Notes: a model not told the origin generated them from the sequence alone. DNA of 64,000 bases from Planctomycetaceae bacterium (GCA_041398825.1 JAWKTX010000006.1:1-64000), one strand, 5' to 3'. Positions 43,573-53,614 are shown, numbered from the stretch's first letter. Numbers and translations are program-made.

Positions 43573-44973
43573 TCAGACCAGCTCATGCATCGGAAGGTGA
43601 CCCGGATCCACCAAGTACTGCGGGACACCGGACTGGTCGAAAACACGGGTATTCTCGCTGTCAATGCCAGCGCATTTGTAAAGAGTGGCGAAGACTTCCT
43701 GAAACTTGACCGGGCGAATTTGCGGCACTTCGCCATAGCGATTCGTTGAACCAACCACCTGCCCGGTTCGCATTCCTCCACCTGCCAGGACAGCAGTGTT
43801 TGCCTGTGGCCAGTGGTCGCGACTGTTGTTGGCATTGATTTTGGGCGTCCGACCGAATTCTCCCCAGACAACGATCGACACGTCCTGGTCCAGCCCCCGT
43901 TCATGCAGATCCGTGACAAGCGCGGCCAACCCCTGATCAAGGCGAGGGCATTCCTCGCGGCACTTCGGGAAGTTCATTCCATCCGGACCATGCCAGTCCC
44001 AGCGACTGAAATTGAGCGACACAAAACGAGCTCCTGCCTCTACCAGGCGCCGAGCCAGACAAAAGTTCTCCACCATCGGAGGTGCGCCATCACGCTGGAA
44101 GGCCTCACTGCTGTGTCCATAACGAGCGAGAACTCGCTCATCTTCTTTGGAAAGGTCCATCGCATCCATCAGTGCTGATGTGGTCAGAATCCCCATTGCC
44201 TGCTGAGCATAGACATCCAGACTTTCCATTTTCCCCTGCTGGTCGGCTTCTCTGCGAAACGTATCAAGCGACGCGCGGAGTGCGTTGCGATCGCGCAAAC
44301 GATCCAGAGTAATACCTCGCAGCATCATGTTGTCGGAGCGACTGCGGGCTTCGCGGCCGACAAGATTGAATGGCGAATGTCGCACTCCCAGAAAACCGCC
44401 GTCTCCCGGTTCACCCCATGTTTTGTTTCCAGTTTGATACATCATGGCGACATTGGCCGGGATCGCTTCTGTCACCTGCCCAAGCATGTGTGATACCCAC
44501 GCCCCACCGGACGGCCATCCACCGGGAGGCTGCCGTCCTCCTTTCCTGCGACCTGTCATGCACTGATAGGCATCGTGCGCACCGTCGGAGTCCGCAAGCG
44601 AACGAACAATGGCAAACTTATCCATCATCTGAGCCATGCGAGGAAATAGCTCACTGACGTAAATGCCGGGCACGCTGGTTTCGATGGCCGAGAATTCACC
44701 GCGAATCTCTCTGGGAGCTTCCGGCTTCGGGTCCCACATGTCCAGGTGGGGCGGCCCGCCCGGCAGATAGATGTTAATGATGGCCTTGTGAGAAGTCGTT
44801 TGCCCGGCGGCGTCATCCGCTCGGAGTACATCGGGCAACGCAATTCCGCCCATGGCCATTCCGCCAATCGTCAGAAAATCACGTCGCGTTGGTTCGCCGC
44901 TTCCAACACGCCCCACTCCAGCTCGATCACAGCAATTCCCGTTATTGCGTCGTGGCCCCAGGATAGTCAGCAT
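43573..44973 (-). CDS. DUF1501 family twin-arginine secreted protein (no PSCyt partner)
   Basis: About 466 residues from the ATG at 44973, which precedes a Tat leader ('TRRDFLTIGGMAMGGIALP'). The frame to 45087 is an unlikely extension. DUF1501 motifs are 'NIYLPGGPPHLDMWDPKP', 'RSLADSDGAHDAYQC', 'WGEFGRTPKIN', 'SRDHWPQANTAVLAGGG' and 'KCAGIDSENT'. Unlike the other two DUF1501 genes, no DUF1549/1553 gene is adjacent; instead it is divergent from the sugar-dehydrogenase-cytochrome gene. The two could still form an electron- or substrate-linked pair across the shared promoter region. Confidence 0.88.
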   Translation of the reverse strand: MLTILGPRRNNGNCCDRAGVGRVGSGEPTRRDFLTIGGMAMGGIALPDVLRADDAAGQTTSHKAIINIYLPGGPPHLDMWDPKPEAPREIRGEFSAIETSVPGIYVSELFPRMAQMMDKFAIVRSLADSDGAHDAYQCMTGRRKGGRQPPGGWPSGGAWVSHMLGQVTEAIPANVAMMYQTGNKTWGEPGDGGFLGVRHSPFNLVGREARSRSDNMMLRGITLDRLRDRNALRASLDTFRREADQQGKMESLDVYAQQAMGILTTSALMDAMDLSKEDERVLARYGHSSEAFQRDGAPPMVENFCLARRLVEAGARFVSLNFSRWDWHGPDGMNFPKCREECPRLDQGLAALVTDLHERGLDQDVSIVVWGEFGRTPKINANNSRDHWPQANTAVLAGGGMRTGQVVGSTNRYGEVPQIRPVKFQEVFATLYKCAGIDSENTRVFDQSGVPQYLVDPGHLPMHELV

Positions 44974-45376
44974 GGAGGATTCTTCTACCAGGCAGGCTGA
45001 AATTACGAACGGATGACAGAAGGCACTGCTGCCGATTCTGAACGGAATGGGCTCACATGAAAAGCTCAAGGTGAAAGAATCGACCAAACGCCGGATTGCT
45101 CGTTGTCTGCAGAAACGATTCTCCGACCTGCGCCTGAACAGTTACTCAACCCAATTGACCCTTGCGAATCGTGCCGCGGTGCCGTAATTTGGCCTCCCCT
45201 GCCCGTCCTGTGGCACGACCTCACAACGCATTACCCACCACCAGTTGAGCCATTCAATGATCCGCCTAACAAGGGCGTTGCCCTTGACTCGATGCGAGCG
45301 AACGCTCGAAAACGCCTCATTGTCGCTTCTCCATTCAAGTGACCATTTTGCATGTTCGACAACCTTCAGAGCTCTG

Positions 45377-48088
45377 ATGACTGTAATTCTTGTCATCGTG
45401 GTGGCAATTTCGCCTCAGCAAACTGAGGCCGCCGAAGACAGTTCCTTTGATTCCACCCGATTCGAGCCAACAGTTCTGGCAACAGGACTAATGCGTCCCA
45501 TGGAACTGGAAGTCGCGGCAGACGGCACGATCTACTTCATTGAACTGGAAGGCGATATCAGGGCCCTGGATCCGGTCACACAGGTGGTTCGAAATGTCGG
45601 CAGGGTGAACGTAACGACGGAGCAGGAAAACGGTTTGATCGGAATGGCGCTTGATCCGGATTTCACCAGCAATGGATGGATCTATCTGCAGTATTCTCCA
45701 CCCGATTTCGAAGGTCAGCATATCAGTCGCTTCACGCTGATCGACGGACAACTGGACGCGACAACGGAAAAACTTCTCTTCAAATACAACGAACAGCGCA
45801 AACAGTGTTGTCATCATGCCGGCGCTTTGCAGTTTGGTCCGGATGGATGTTTATTCGCATCCACCGGCGACAATACAAATCCGTTTGAAGATTCCCAGGG
45901 CTACGCACCGATTGACGAACGTCCAGGACGCGAGCCATGGGATGCGCAGGGCACGGCCGCCAACAGTCGCAGCGGTAACGGTAAGGTGCTGCGAATTCGC
46001 CCGCTGTCCGACGGAACGTACGAAGTTCCGGACGGCAATCTGTTTCCAAAGGACGGTTCAGAGGGCATGCCGGAAATCTACGTGATGGGCTGTCGTAACC
46101 CCTGGCGTATTTCTATCGATCCGGCCAACGGATTCCTGTACTGGGGCGACGTCGGTCCGGATGCTGGCGGCAACAATGCGCGTGGGCCGCGTGGACATGA
46201 TGAAATCAATCAGGCCCGTCAGGCAGGATTCTTTGGGTGGCCATACTTTAACGCAGATAACCAGCCCTATGCCGATGTGAACTTCGAAACAGGCGAAATC
46301 GGCCCACTGTTTGATCCCCTGCATCCGGTCAATGATTCGCCCAACAACAAAGGTGTGCGGGAACTGCCCCCTGCTCAGCCTGCAATGATTTTTTATCCAG
46401 GAGCTGCATCGGAGAAGTTTCCGGAACTTGCGAGTGGTGGTCGGACCGCCTGCGCCGGCCCTGTTTATCACTTTGATGCCACCCTCTCTTCAGCGACAAA
46501 GTTTCCGGCAGCGCTTGATCGAGTGCTGTTTATTTACGAATGGTCACGGCACTGGGTCAAACTGGTTCACCTGGACGAAGACTACAACGTCGCCAGGATT
46601 GAACCTTTCATGCCCGAATATCACTTTGTCCGGCCGATCGATATGCACTTTGGATCAGACGGTTCGCTCTACATGCTGGAATACGGAGAAACCTGGGGCG
46701 TGAATAAGGACGCTCGCCTGATTCGCATCGATTATGTTCGCGGCAACCGCCCTCCCGTGGCAGTCGCCAAAGCCGAAAATAATATCGGTCGTCATCCATT
46801 GACCGTAACTCTTTCCAGTGAGGGCAGCTTCGACAAAGACGGCGATGTGCTGACTTATGAATGGCGATTAATCAATACCCTGGATCAGGCAGCTGCCCCC
46901 AGGTCACTCGCAAATGTCGCCAACGCAACCGTCACGATAGAAGAACCGGGTGTCTATAACATCGAAGTTGTTGTCACCGATACATCCGGGGCATTTCAGA
47001 CTGCCGCTGTGCCTGTGCTTGCGGGCAACTCACGGCCGGAGGTTCGATTCGCAAGCCCAAACTCAGGTGATTTCTTCGATGCCGATCAACCGCTTCGATA
47101 CGAAGTGATCGTGAATGACGTTGAAGATGGGACCAACGACGAATTCCTGCTCGACAACGAGAAAGCCAGCGACATTGACCGGGAATCACCGGCTCGCGTT
47201 GTCGTCAACGCCCAGCATTCACCGGACGTATTTTCGTTCAGCGGACCGGTGGCAGGAAGTGCTGCCAATGATCCGCCAGGCCTGAAGAGGATGAAGGGCA
47301 GCGACTGTTTCAACTGTCACGCAGTCGATCAAAAGCGAGTCGGGCCTCAACTCATCGAGATTGCGAATAAATACAGGGATAAGCCGGAGGCTCTTGAAGC
47401 GTCGGTGGCGCGAGTCATGAAGGGCTCGACGGGTGTCTGGGGCAAGATTCCGATGATTCCGCATGGTCATCATTCGGCCGAAGAAGTTCGCGAAATGGTG
47501 GGATGGATTTATAGTTTGCAACCCACGGGACTCGTCCGTGTTTTCAACGGATTTGTTGGCGAAATTCCCGTCAACCCGGAAGAAGCGAACTCGCCAGGCC
47601 ACTATCGTCTGGACGTCAACTACACCGACCTGGGCTCTGGCATTGTTCCTTCACTGAGTTCATCGGCGGCGGTCTACCTGCGGCCTCGTCTGGTTGAGGC
47701 GGAATCAGCTGATGAGATCAACGGCCCGCAGGTCCTGGGTTCGGGCAACGCCAGTGGCCAGAAGTTTCTCGGAGCAATCAACCACGGCCATACTCTGCGA
47801 TTCCGAAAGATCAACTTTGATCAGGTTGGCGAAGTCAAACTGAAGATCGCCAGCGCTGGGTCCGGCGGTACTATTGAACTGCGCGTCGACAACCCCGAAG
47901 GCCCTTTACTTGCGACAGTGGATGTTGAAGTGAATGGCAACTGGGAAGAGTTCTATGAACGCACGGTTGAAATCGACCACCAGGACACCAGTATTTCCGG
48001 TCGACACGACCTGATCATCGTTTTCACTCACCCCGAAAAGGCGGGTGGCCTGATGAACCTGGATGCAATTCAGTTTTCGAATCCATAA
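45377..48088 (+). CDS. PQQ-type sugar dehydrogenase with PKD, cytochrome c and carbohydrate-binding modules
   Basis: About 903 residues from the ATG at 45377, which opens a hydrophobic leader ('VILVIVVAIS'); an ATG at 45257 is an alternative. Residues about 20-445 are a glucose/sorbosone dehydrogenase propeller ('MRPMELEVAADGTIYFIEL', 'HHAGALQFGPDG', 'GCRNPWRISID', 'GWPYFNADNQPY'). A PKD domain is at about 457-545 ('LSSEGSFDKDGDVLTYEW'). A cytochrome c domain with one haem site 'CFNCHAVDQKRVGP' is at about 644, with likely Met ligand in 'IPMIPHGHH'. A CBM6-like module at about 770-903 ends 'GLMNLDAIQF'. The layout suggests an exported dehydrogenase that binds glycans and passes electrons through its own haem. 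Confidence 0.87.
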   Translation: MTVILVIVVAISPQQTEAAEDSSFDSTRFEPTVLATGLMRPMELEVAADGTIYFIELEGDIRALDPVTQVVRNVGRVNVTTEQENGLIGMALDPDFTSNGWIYLQYSPPDFEGQHISRFTLIDGQLDATTEKLLFKYNEQRKQCCHHAGALQFGPDGCLFASTGDNTNPFEDSQGYAPIDERPGREPWDAQGTAANSRSGNGKVLRIRPLSDGTYEVPDGNLFPKDGSEGMPEIYVMGCRNPWRISIDPANGFLYWGDVGPDAGGNNARGPRGHDEINQARQAGFFGWPYFNADNQPYADVNFETGEIGPLFDPLHPVNDSPNNKGVRELPPAQPAMIFYPGAASEKFPELASGGRTACAGPVYHFDATLSSATKFPAALDRVLFIYEWSRHWVKLVHLDEDYNVARIEPFMPEYHFVRPIDMHFGSDGSLYMLEYGETWGVNKDARLIRIDYVRGNRPPVAVAKAENNIGRHPLTVTLSSEGSFDKDGDVLTYEWRLINTLDQAAAPRSLANVANATVTIEEPGVYNIEVVVTDTSGAFQTAAVPVLAGNSRPEVRFASPNSGDFFDADQPLRYEVIVNDVEDGTNDEFLLDNEKASDIDRESPARVVVNAQHSPDVFSFSGPVAGSAANDPPGLKRMKGSDCFNCHAVDQKRVGPQLIEIANKYRDKPEALEASVARVMKGSTGVWGKIPMIPHGHHSAEEVREMVGWIYSLQPTGLVRVFNGFVGEIPVNPEEANSPGHYRLDVNYTDLGSGIVPSLSSSAAVYLRPRLVEAESADEINGPQVLGSGNASGQKFLGAINHGHTLRFRKINFDQVGEVKLKIASAGSGGTIELRVDNPEGPLLATVDVEVNGNWEEFYERTVEIDHQDTSISGRHDLIIVFTHPEKAGGLMNLDAIQFSNP

Positions 48089-48154
48089 TGTCTGTTTTTG
48101 AACGCCCCCTCGCCAATGGAGAGCTACGGCGAGAGATGAGAAAGTCATCAACTC

Positions 48155-48676
48155 TTGACAGATCAAAAGCCGATTAAAACTGATTCGATCAGAAAGGACA
48201 AATCGCAATGTCCCGATCAACCTTTGTGCATCTGGGTGGATGCCGATGCCTGTCCGGCTTCAGTCAAGGATTTGCTTTACAAGACTGTTAAACGCGTTCA
48301 CGTGCCGATGGTCCTGGTAGCAAATCAGGGCATGTATGTACCGTCGTCGCAGTGGGTTCGCCTGGTGACCGTCGCTCACGGGGCCAACGTAGCGGACGAC
48401 CACATTGTCGAACAAGTGAAAGTCGGGGATATCGTCATCACCAGCGACATCCCACTGGCTGCGCGAGTCGTTGAAAAATCGGCCATTGCGATCGGTCACA
48501 GGGGTGAAGTTTTCGATGAGCAAACCGTTCACAGTCGCCTGGCAACAAGAAACCTGATGGAAGAATTTCGTTCTGCAGGGATGGAAACATCCGGTCCCCG
48601 GCCGCTGAATCAGAAAGATCTACAGCAGTTTGCCAATTCACTGGATCGTACGCTGACTCAGAGGATGCGGCGATAA
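48155..48676 (+). CDS. YaiI/YqxD (DUF188, UPF0178) family protein
   Basis: 173 residues. The family signature 'IWVDADACPASVKDLLYK' starts near residue 25 and is followed by 'VANQGMYVPSS', 'DIVITSDIPLAARVVEK', 'RGEVFDEQ' and 'RNLMEEFRSAG'. The fold is PIN-like with conserved Asp residues ('DADACP', 'TSDIPLA'), so a nuclease role is suspected but unproven. No ATG is in frame before the signature. TTG at 48155 has a GAGAAAG ribosome site, and TTG at 48224 would give the typical short N-terminus. The protein is cytoplasmic and is a housekeeping-type gene. Confidence 0.88.
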   Translation: MTDQKPIKTDSIRKDKSQCPDQPLCIWVDADACPASVKDLLYKTVKRVHVPMVLVANQGMYVPSSQWVRLVTVAHGANVADDHIVEQVKVGDIVITSDIPLAARVVEKSAIAIGHRGEVFDEQTVHSRLATRNLMEEFRSAGMETSGPRPLNQKDLQQFANSLDRTLTQRMRR

Positions 48677-48803
48677 TCCATGTAAATTCGATGAATCCGC
48701 GCAATTCCAAAACCGCCAGAGGCATCGGACGGCGGGGTCGCTTTCGAGTGAATTGCGGGGAAGAAAAACCTCTGTTCTCTTTAAGCAATAGAAGCGATAC
48801 GTC

Positions 48804-49034
48804 ATGGAGATCAGTGACAGCGGCTCTGGTGGATTTCAGATTGTCTTTCAATCGCCCTATCGATTTGGAGATCAGGTATGGTTCGAATCACTGCATAACG
48901 GAAAAGGGACAGGAACTATTCTGGACATCATTCTACAGGAAGATGGGCAGATCTATTACGCCGTTCAGCTTGATGGGGGCGAAATTCAGAGTGGTATCTA
49001 TCCGAATGACATCAAGTTCTTTCAGCGAACATGA
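48804..49034 (+). CDS. Small hypothetical protein, SH3/KOW-like
   Basis: 76 residues. The pattern 'RFGDQVWFESLHNGKGTGTILDI' followed by 'YYAVQLDGGEIQSGIYPNDIKFF' reads like a small five-strand barrel (SH3/KOW or Tudor type), but this is structural intuition only. A rightward frame at 48691-49149 overlaps it in another phase and is less protein-like. The ribosome site is weak. It could be a stand-alone adaptor; no neighbour suggests a partner. Confidence 0.55.
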   Translation: MEISDSGSGGFQIVFQSPYRFGDQVWFESLHNGKGTGTILDIILQEDGQIYYAVQLDGGEIQSGIYPNDIKFFQRT

Positions 49035-49145
49035 CGCTGTCGATCCCAAACAAACGCTATTCTCGAAATTGCTGGCGGAACAAACCGGGTTCCGGACGTT
49101 ACACACTCAATCTGACTCGAAGTATGTCCGGTTGAATGAGGTGTC

Positions 49146-49796
49146 ATGATGCCATTAAGCCTTCCCCTGGTTTCTGTTCGCAGACAATCCATCATGTGTC
49201 TGTCCCTGATCACCAGCTGTGCGATGGTTGTTACTTCGATTGAAGCCGGTCCACCGGGAAGAGGTGGACGTGGAAATGGATCTGGTCAGAATGGACCGCA
49301 AGGAAATTCGCCGAGCCAGTTTTCACAGACGGGCGGTCAGCATCGCGGACAAGGTCCGGGACAAGGCGGTCAGCACGGATTGCCCGGAAACCCGACATCC
49401 ATGATTCAGCAGTGCATGTCGCTCGATACAAATGGCGATGGGGCTTTATCGGCAACGGAAGTCGTCGACCCCCGAATTCAGCAAATGCTCGCACCGGCCG
49501 ATGTGAACCGCGATGGACTAGTCACATTCGCTGAGCTAAACACCGCGATGGCAATCTCGGGTGGAAGTTCCATGAGCGCACAACCCAGTGGTCGGCCTCC
49601 CGGCCATGGTCAGGGAATCAATGGACCGCCTCCCGGCCGTCCAGGTGAAGTGCTTCCATCATTCGTTCAGAATCAGCTTCAGCTGAGTGCATCTCAGCGG
49701 CAGCAGGTCGCCGCACTCCAGGCCCGTGTGGATGCTGAGCTGAAGAAGATTCTTTCGTCTCAGCAACGGCAGCAACTGCAATCCGGGCGGCTCTGA
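49146..49796 (+). CDS. Exported EF-hand protein with Gly/Gln-rich linker
   Basis: 216 residues with a signal segment ('MCLSLITSCAMVVTSIEA'). A low-complexity Gly/Gln/Pro stretch spans about 36-82. Two EF-hand calcium loops follow: 'DTNGDGALSATEV' (about 93-105) and 'DVNRDGLVTFAEL' (about 117-129), with the right Asp-x-Asn/Asn-x-Asp-Gly spacing and the terminal Glu. A second Pro/Gly linker follows, then a C-terminal helix ('SASQRQQVAALQARVDAELKKILSSQQRQQL'). Secreted EF-hand proteins of this type are common in planctomycetes; the role may be calcium-dependent surface binding. The start overlaps no neighbour. Confidence 0.75.
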   Translation: MMPLSLPLVSVRRQSIMCLSLITSCAMVVTSIEAGPPGRGGRGNGSGQNGPQGNSPSQFSQTGGQHRGQGPGQGGQHGLPGNPTSMIQQCMSLDTNGDGALSATEVVDPRIQQMLAPADVNRDGLVTFAELNTAMAISGGSSMSAQPSGRPPGHGQGINGPPPGRPGEVLPSFVQNQLQLSASQRQQVAALQARVDAELKKILSSQQRQQLQSGRL

Positions 49797-50061
49797 TTTC
49801 GGCGATCTTATACACCAGAATCTCGCCTGAGAAGCACTACTCCAACAACACCGCATCGTGACCAAACACGAATTGCGGTGTCGTTCTGCGCGGCGTATCG
49901 TCGCATGATTCGGCCGACGCGAAGCACGGAATTTCCAGAATCGGCTTGTCCGATCGTGAGGCTAACTGCGTTTGAATCTGCGGAACGGTCGAGGGTTGCT
50001 GGCCAGCCCCTCTCAACAACCGTTCTGCCACCCAACGCAAACCTCCATCAGGATGACGGCA

Positions 50062-50709
50062 ATGGAATACACCTACCGACAGAATATCTTCCATAAGTCC
50101 GTAACAATCCGTCTGGATGAGCAGGAGTTAGCGATTCTGGATGAACACCGCACCGTTGTTCGCTCGATCCCGCTCACCGAAGTCAAATCGCTGTTCGAAT
50201 ACGACGGGATCAAAGCACAGGATCCTCGTCACGGTACTTACAGGTCTCGGTATTGCCGAATCAAATTTGTGAATGCAAAAGCTCTCACCGTCCGGAATGG
50301 TCAGTATCTTCGCCCCAACGGAAAATACAGCGAATATGCGACCAACCAGGAGGAATCGTTCATGATTCTCATGCTGGAACTGAAGAATCGGCTGGCAGAA
50401 CTCCGGCCGCAAACTCGAATTTACTCCGGCTCGTATGCAGTGGTTGCTGTCTGCGTGTTTGTGGCAATGTTCGGTTTTTTCATGTTGATGCCGTTGTTCT
50501 CGCCGGACCTGATGACGTCTCAACCAACTCTCTCTATGAAAATCGGGATCTTCGTATTCTTTCTTGCCTTCGGAGGACTCACGGCTGGCTGGGGTGTTCG
50601 AAAAGCATACGAATACTGGCCACGAAGTCGGCCCGTCTTCGAAGATGTCCTAAAGCTGCCCCGCTTGCTGAGTCAGTCTGACTCCGTTTCAAACCAGCCC
50701 ATGCTGTAA
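50062..50709 (+). CDS. Membrane protein of unknown function
   Basis: 215 residues from the ATG at 50062, which has AGGA 8 bases upstream; an ATG at 50053 and a TTG at 49972 are longer options. The N-terminal 115 residues form a soluble, beta-rich domain ('SVTIRLDEQELAILDEHRTVVRSIPLTEVKSL') like the PH-type domains that precede membrane segments in some bacterial proteins. Two membrane helices follow at about 122-142 ('VVAVCVFVAMFGFFMLM') and 158-178 ('IGIFVFFLAFGGLTAGW'). I do not recognise a family. Confidence 0.65.
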   Translation: MEYTYRQNIFHKSVTIRLDEQELAILDEHRTVVRSIPLTEVKSLFEYDGIKAQDPRHGTYRSRYCRIKFVNAKALTVRNGQYLRPNGKYSEYATNQEESFMILMLELKNRLAELRPQTRIYSGSYAVVAVCVFVAMFGFFMLMPLFSPDLMTSQPTLSMKIGIFVFFLAFGGLTAGWGVRKAYEYWPRSRPVFEDVLKLPRLLSQSDSVSNQPML

Positions 50710-50833
50710 GTTACGATGCGGCCCATCTCCAATACTGGGCAGTGCCCAAACGACATCGATACATCAGTTCTGGTGATGGACTTTCCAGCTCCACCTGCCC
50801 ATCGGAACGACGCGATTTCGAACTGCCTCTTCC

Positions 50834-51952
50834 TTACCGGGATTCCCGAACGTAGAAGTTTGCAAAGTCGGCGGGTCCGACAACATACAGGGAAAATGGC
50901 AATGACTCTGCCACCGGATTGTCCGAGGTGACTTCTTCGCCATTGATTCGGATGGCCATCGCTTCGTTACGGATGGTCACTTCAAGCCGATACCATTCTC
51001 CGGGATTGGTCAGCCGCGTTGGCAACATTGCTCCGCAAATGGCAACGCCATCGAAGCCCTTCCCCGGCTTCATGTCAAAAAGAAAGACGCGATCACGAAT
51101 TGTCTCGCGGCTGGTGAGCGTCTTCCCGTCAACAGACTCCGCTTTGCCGTCGTACGACAGCACCCAGTCTTTGACATGCCAGTGACGAAGATTGTCTTCG
51201 TTCGTCTTCCAGTTGTTCAGATTCAGTCCGCTATAAAAACTGTGGAAACCTCGATTCGAAACAGCAACATCGTCAGGGTCAACCGGAGTGTCCGGTAATT
51301 CGCGAATCTTCATGTTGCGATAATGAACAACGCCACCCTCGGATTCAATGCAGATGTATCCTTTGCGGGGACTTGCATCGTATCCTTTTGTGACCACCTT
51401 ACCATTCACAGCCAGACTGATCCTCCCGTCGTTGCACTCGATTCGGTAGTGATTCCATTCGGGTGAAGGCTTTGAACGCTCTTCGGTTGGGAATGCACGA
51501 CTTCCACCGCGACCGTTGACTGGAGTCATTTTCGCGCCGTGAATCGGGAAGATATCTCCATGCGTCGTGTGATGCGGACTTTGTCCGTATGCATTTTCCA
51601 GAACCTGCACTTCAACGCCTCGATGGAATGGCACTCCCCTGGCTGTGATGTCATCTGCCCAGACAAAGATGCCCGCATTTCCACCGGGCACCATATGCCG
51701 CCATTCGACTTCCATCACAAAATTCTGGTACATCCGCTCCGTTCGGATCTCTCCAATCGGTTTGCCGGTGCAAATCAGCATTTCGTCCTGCACACTCCAG
51801 GTTTCTGCTGGAGTATTCACAAGAATCCACCCTTCCAGATTCCTTCCATTCAGCAGGGGGCGAAATTCTTCTTCTGCGGCATTCGCCATGCCACCGAAAC
51901 TGAACGAGGTGCTGCACAGGAAGAGCACAGCAACGGTGCGGATGAATGACAT
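50834..51952 (-). CDS. Secreted protein with two DUF1080 domains
   Basis: 372 residues with a signal peptide ending near 'MANAAEE'. Two DUF1080 (3-keto-disaccharide hydrolase-like) modules are present: residues about 28-215 ('FRPLLNGRNLEGWIL', 'GNAGIFVWADD', 'YRIECNDGRISLAVNGK', 'IESEGGVVHYRNMKIREL') and about 230-370 ('FHSFYSGLNLNNWK', 'GEWYRLEVTIRN', 'MAIRINGEEV'). These lectin-like jelly rolls bind or hydrolyse sugars outside the cell in some characterised members. It is the first of three leftward glycan-processing genes, with the two sulfatases upstream in the same orientation. Confidence 0.88.
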   Translation of the reverse strand: MSFIRTVAVLFLCSTSFSFGGMANAAEEEFRPLLNGRNLEGWILVNTPAETWSVQDEMLICTGKPIGEIRTERMYQNFVMEVEWRHMVPGGNAGIFVWADDITARGVPFHRGVEVQVLENAYGQSPHHTTHGDIFPIHGAKMTPVNGRGGSRAFPTEERSKPSPEWNHYRIECNDGRISLAVNGKVVTKGYDASPRKGYICIESEGGVVHYRNMKIRELPDTPVDPDDVAVSNRGFHSFYSGLNLNNWKTNEDNLRHWHVKDWVLSYDGKAESVDGKTLTSRETIRDRVFLFDMKPGKGFDGVAICGAMLPTRLTNPGEWYRLEVTIRNEAMAIRINGEEVTSDNPVAESLPFSLYVVGPADFANFYVRESR

Positions 51953-52106
51953 CGAAACAACCTTCGGAAGATGCGACAGTATGGCCCACCAATAACGGTT
52001 GGCATCAGGCTATCGATCGAAGAGAGAATTGCTAGTCATCCGCACGAGCGAAAACCATCGCAAGGGCGAAGGTTCTCGTTTGGCAGACGCGCCTGATCCG
52101 TGTTTG

Positions 52107-53513
52107 CTACCTTTTCTTTCCGGGCTTTTTATCCCGCATGGGCCAGTTGGGATCTTCAGACCGGGCTGTCGTCATCAGTTTTGTGGCCTTTGCCACCAGG
52201 TCAGGATGTTCCTGAGCGACGTCAGTCGTCTCTCCCTGATCGCTGACCAGATCATACAATTCGACTTTCTCACGAGGCCCGTTGCGCACCGCCTTCCAGT
52301 TGTTAAACCGAACCGCCTGAATACTGGCACCTTCGTGCAGCTCCCAGTAGAAATAATCTCGCACTGGCGCGGCGCCGCCTTTCAGGAATGACACGAGCGA
52401 ATGTCCGTCTGTAGAAACGCCCGGGGGAATCTGTGACCCCGTTAGTTCAGCGACAGTGGGTAGAAAGTCCCAAAACGCCCACGGCTCGTCAGTAACGCGG
52501 CCCGAAGGGACCGTTCCCGGCCACCAGGCGAAGGCTGCGTTGCGAAGACCGCCTTCATACATGCTGCGTTTGAATCCTCGAAGCTGCCCGCCCATCGTCT
52601 GATCAAACAGTCGACCAATCTCGGATGTTTCGGAAAACGAAGACCCATTGTCGCCGGAAAACATGACCAGTGTGTTCTTATCAATTCCAAGTTCGACGAG
52701 CAGATTCGTGAGACGACCAAGATCACTATCGAGTCGCGTAATCTGTGCAGCGTAGGCTTTCTGTTGATTCGTCCAGGGCTTGTTGGCGTAGATTCCAAAG
52801 TCATCGATTTCATGACGGCCATGTGGAAGGGTAATTGCATAGAACAGAAAGAAGGGTTGATCCCTGACGGATTTCACCCAACGCAACGTCTCATCAGCAA
52901 TCAGATTCTGAGCGTATGTCGCGCCAACAGCTTTCCCTTCATTTCCTGGCAGATCAAATCGCTGGTCGTCGTTGTAAAGGTATGTGGGAAAGTAACTGTG
53001 TGCGTGTCGCTGACAGTTGTAACCATAGAAATGGTCAAACCCTACTTTCAGTGGACTTCCCGATGTGTCAAACATACCCATGCCCCACTTACCGATGCAT
53101 GCCGTTGCGTAGCCCCTTTGCTTCAGCAGTTGCGCAACAGTAAATGTTCCCGCAGGCAGAGGCATTTGACCCTCCGGCTGAATTTCGCGATTCGCTCGCA
53201 CAGGACAGTGCCCGGTGTGCAATCCCGTCATCAGCGTCGACCTCGCCGGCGCACAAACCGTCGTTCCTGTGTATGCCTGTAGATAGCGAGTTCCCTCAGA
53301 GCACAGGCGATCGAAATTTGGCGTCTGGATGAGCTTCTGTCCGTAAGCTCCGCAATCTCCCATGGCAAGATCATCGCTCAGGATGAAGACAATATTCGGC
53401 GTCTTCAACTCTGCGGACCACGCCACAGAGAATGCAAGCAGATTCAACAGGGCAATGAACTGAACGGTGTAAAACTTCACAGGGCAACTCCGGATCTGAA
53501 TGCCTGACGACAT
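52107..53513 (-). CDS. Sulfatase (formylglycine type, CAPAR)
   Basis: About 468 residues from the ATG at 53513, with a signal peptide ending near 'FSVAWSA'. Sulfatase blocks are 'IVFILSDDLAMGDCGAYGQ', the active-site 'TVCAPARSTLMTG' (Cys at about 87), 'CIGKWGMG', 'FFLFYAITLPHGRHE', 'MFSGDNGS' and 'MYEGGLRNAAFAWWPG'. The C-terminus carries a basic tail ('RDKKPGKKR'). It follows the sulfatase at 53615-55126 by about 100 bases in the same direction, so the two probably act together on one sulfated polymer. Confidence 0.92.
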   Translation of the reverse strand: MSSGIQIRSCPVKFYTVQFIALLNLLAFSVAWSAELKTPNIVFILSDDLAMGDCGAYGQKLIQTPNFDRLCSEGTRYLQAYTGTTVCAPARSTLMTGLHTGHCPVRANREIQPEGQMPLPAGTFTVAQLLKQRGYATACIGKWGMGMFDTSGSPLKVGFDHFYGYNCQRHAHSYFPTYLYNDDQRFDLPGNEGKAVGATYAQNLIADETLRWVKSVRDQPFFLFYAITLPHGRHEIDDFGIYANKPWTNQQKAYAAQITRLDSDLGRLTNLLVELGIDKNTLVMFSGDNGSSFSETSEIGRLFDQTMGGQLRGFKRSMYEGGLRNAAFAWWPGTVPSGRVTDEPWAFWDFLPTVAELTGSQIPPGVSTDGHSLVSFLKGGAAPVRDYFYWELHEGASIQAVRFNNWKAVRNGPREKVELYDLVSDQGETTDVAQEHPDLVAKATKLMTTARSEDPNWPMRDKKPGKKR

Positions 53514-53614
53514 GCAATGAATGTATTCAGGAAAATGGTCCACTACGGCGGACAAACTGACGGGGCGGACAAACTGACGGGGACGACAAACGTCGAAGAT
53601 CCTGGCATCTGAAA

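Noticed and set aside
45268..45290. attC-like GCCTAAC followed by hairpin AAGGGC-gtt-GCCCTT
   Set aside because: A single R-box-like heptamer with no matching partner box within a cassette-sized distance, and no integrase or cassettes nearby.
48691..49149. 152-codon rightward frame overlapping the small SH3-like gene
   Set aside because: Starts without a ribosome site, has a Cys/Ser/Arg-rich composition, and overlaps both neighbours in another phase.
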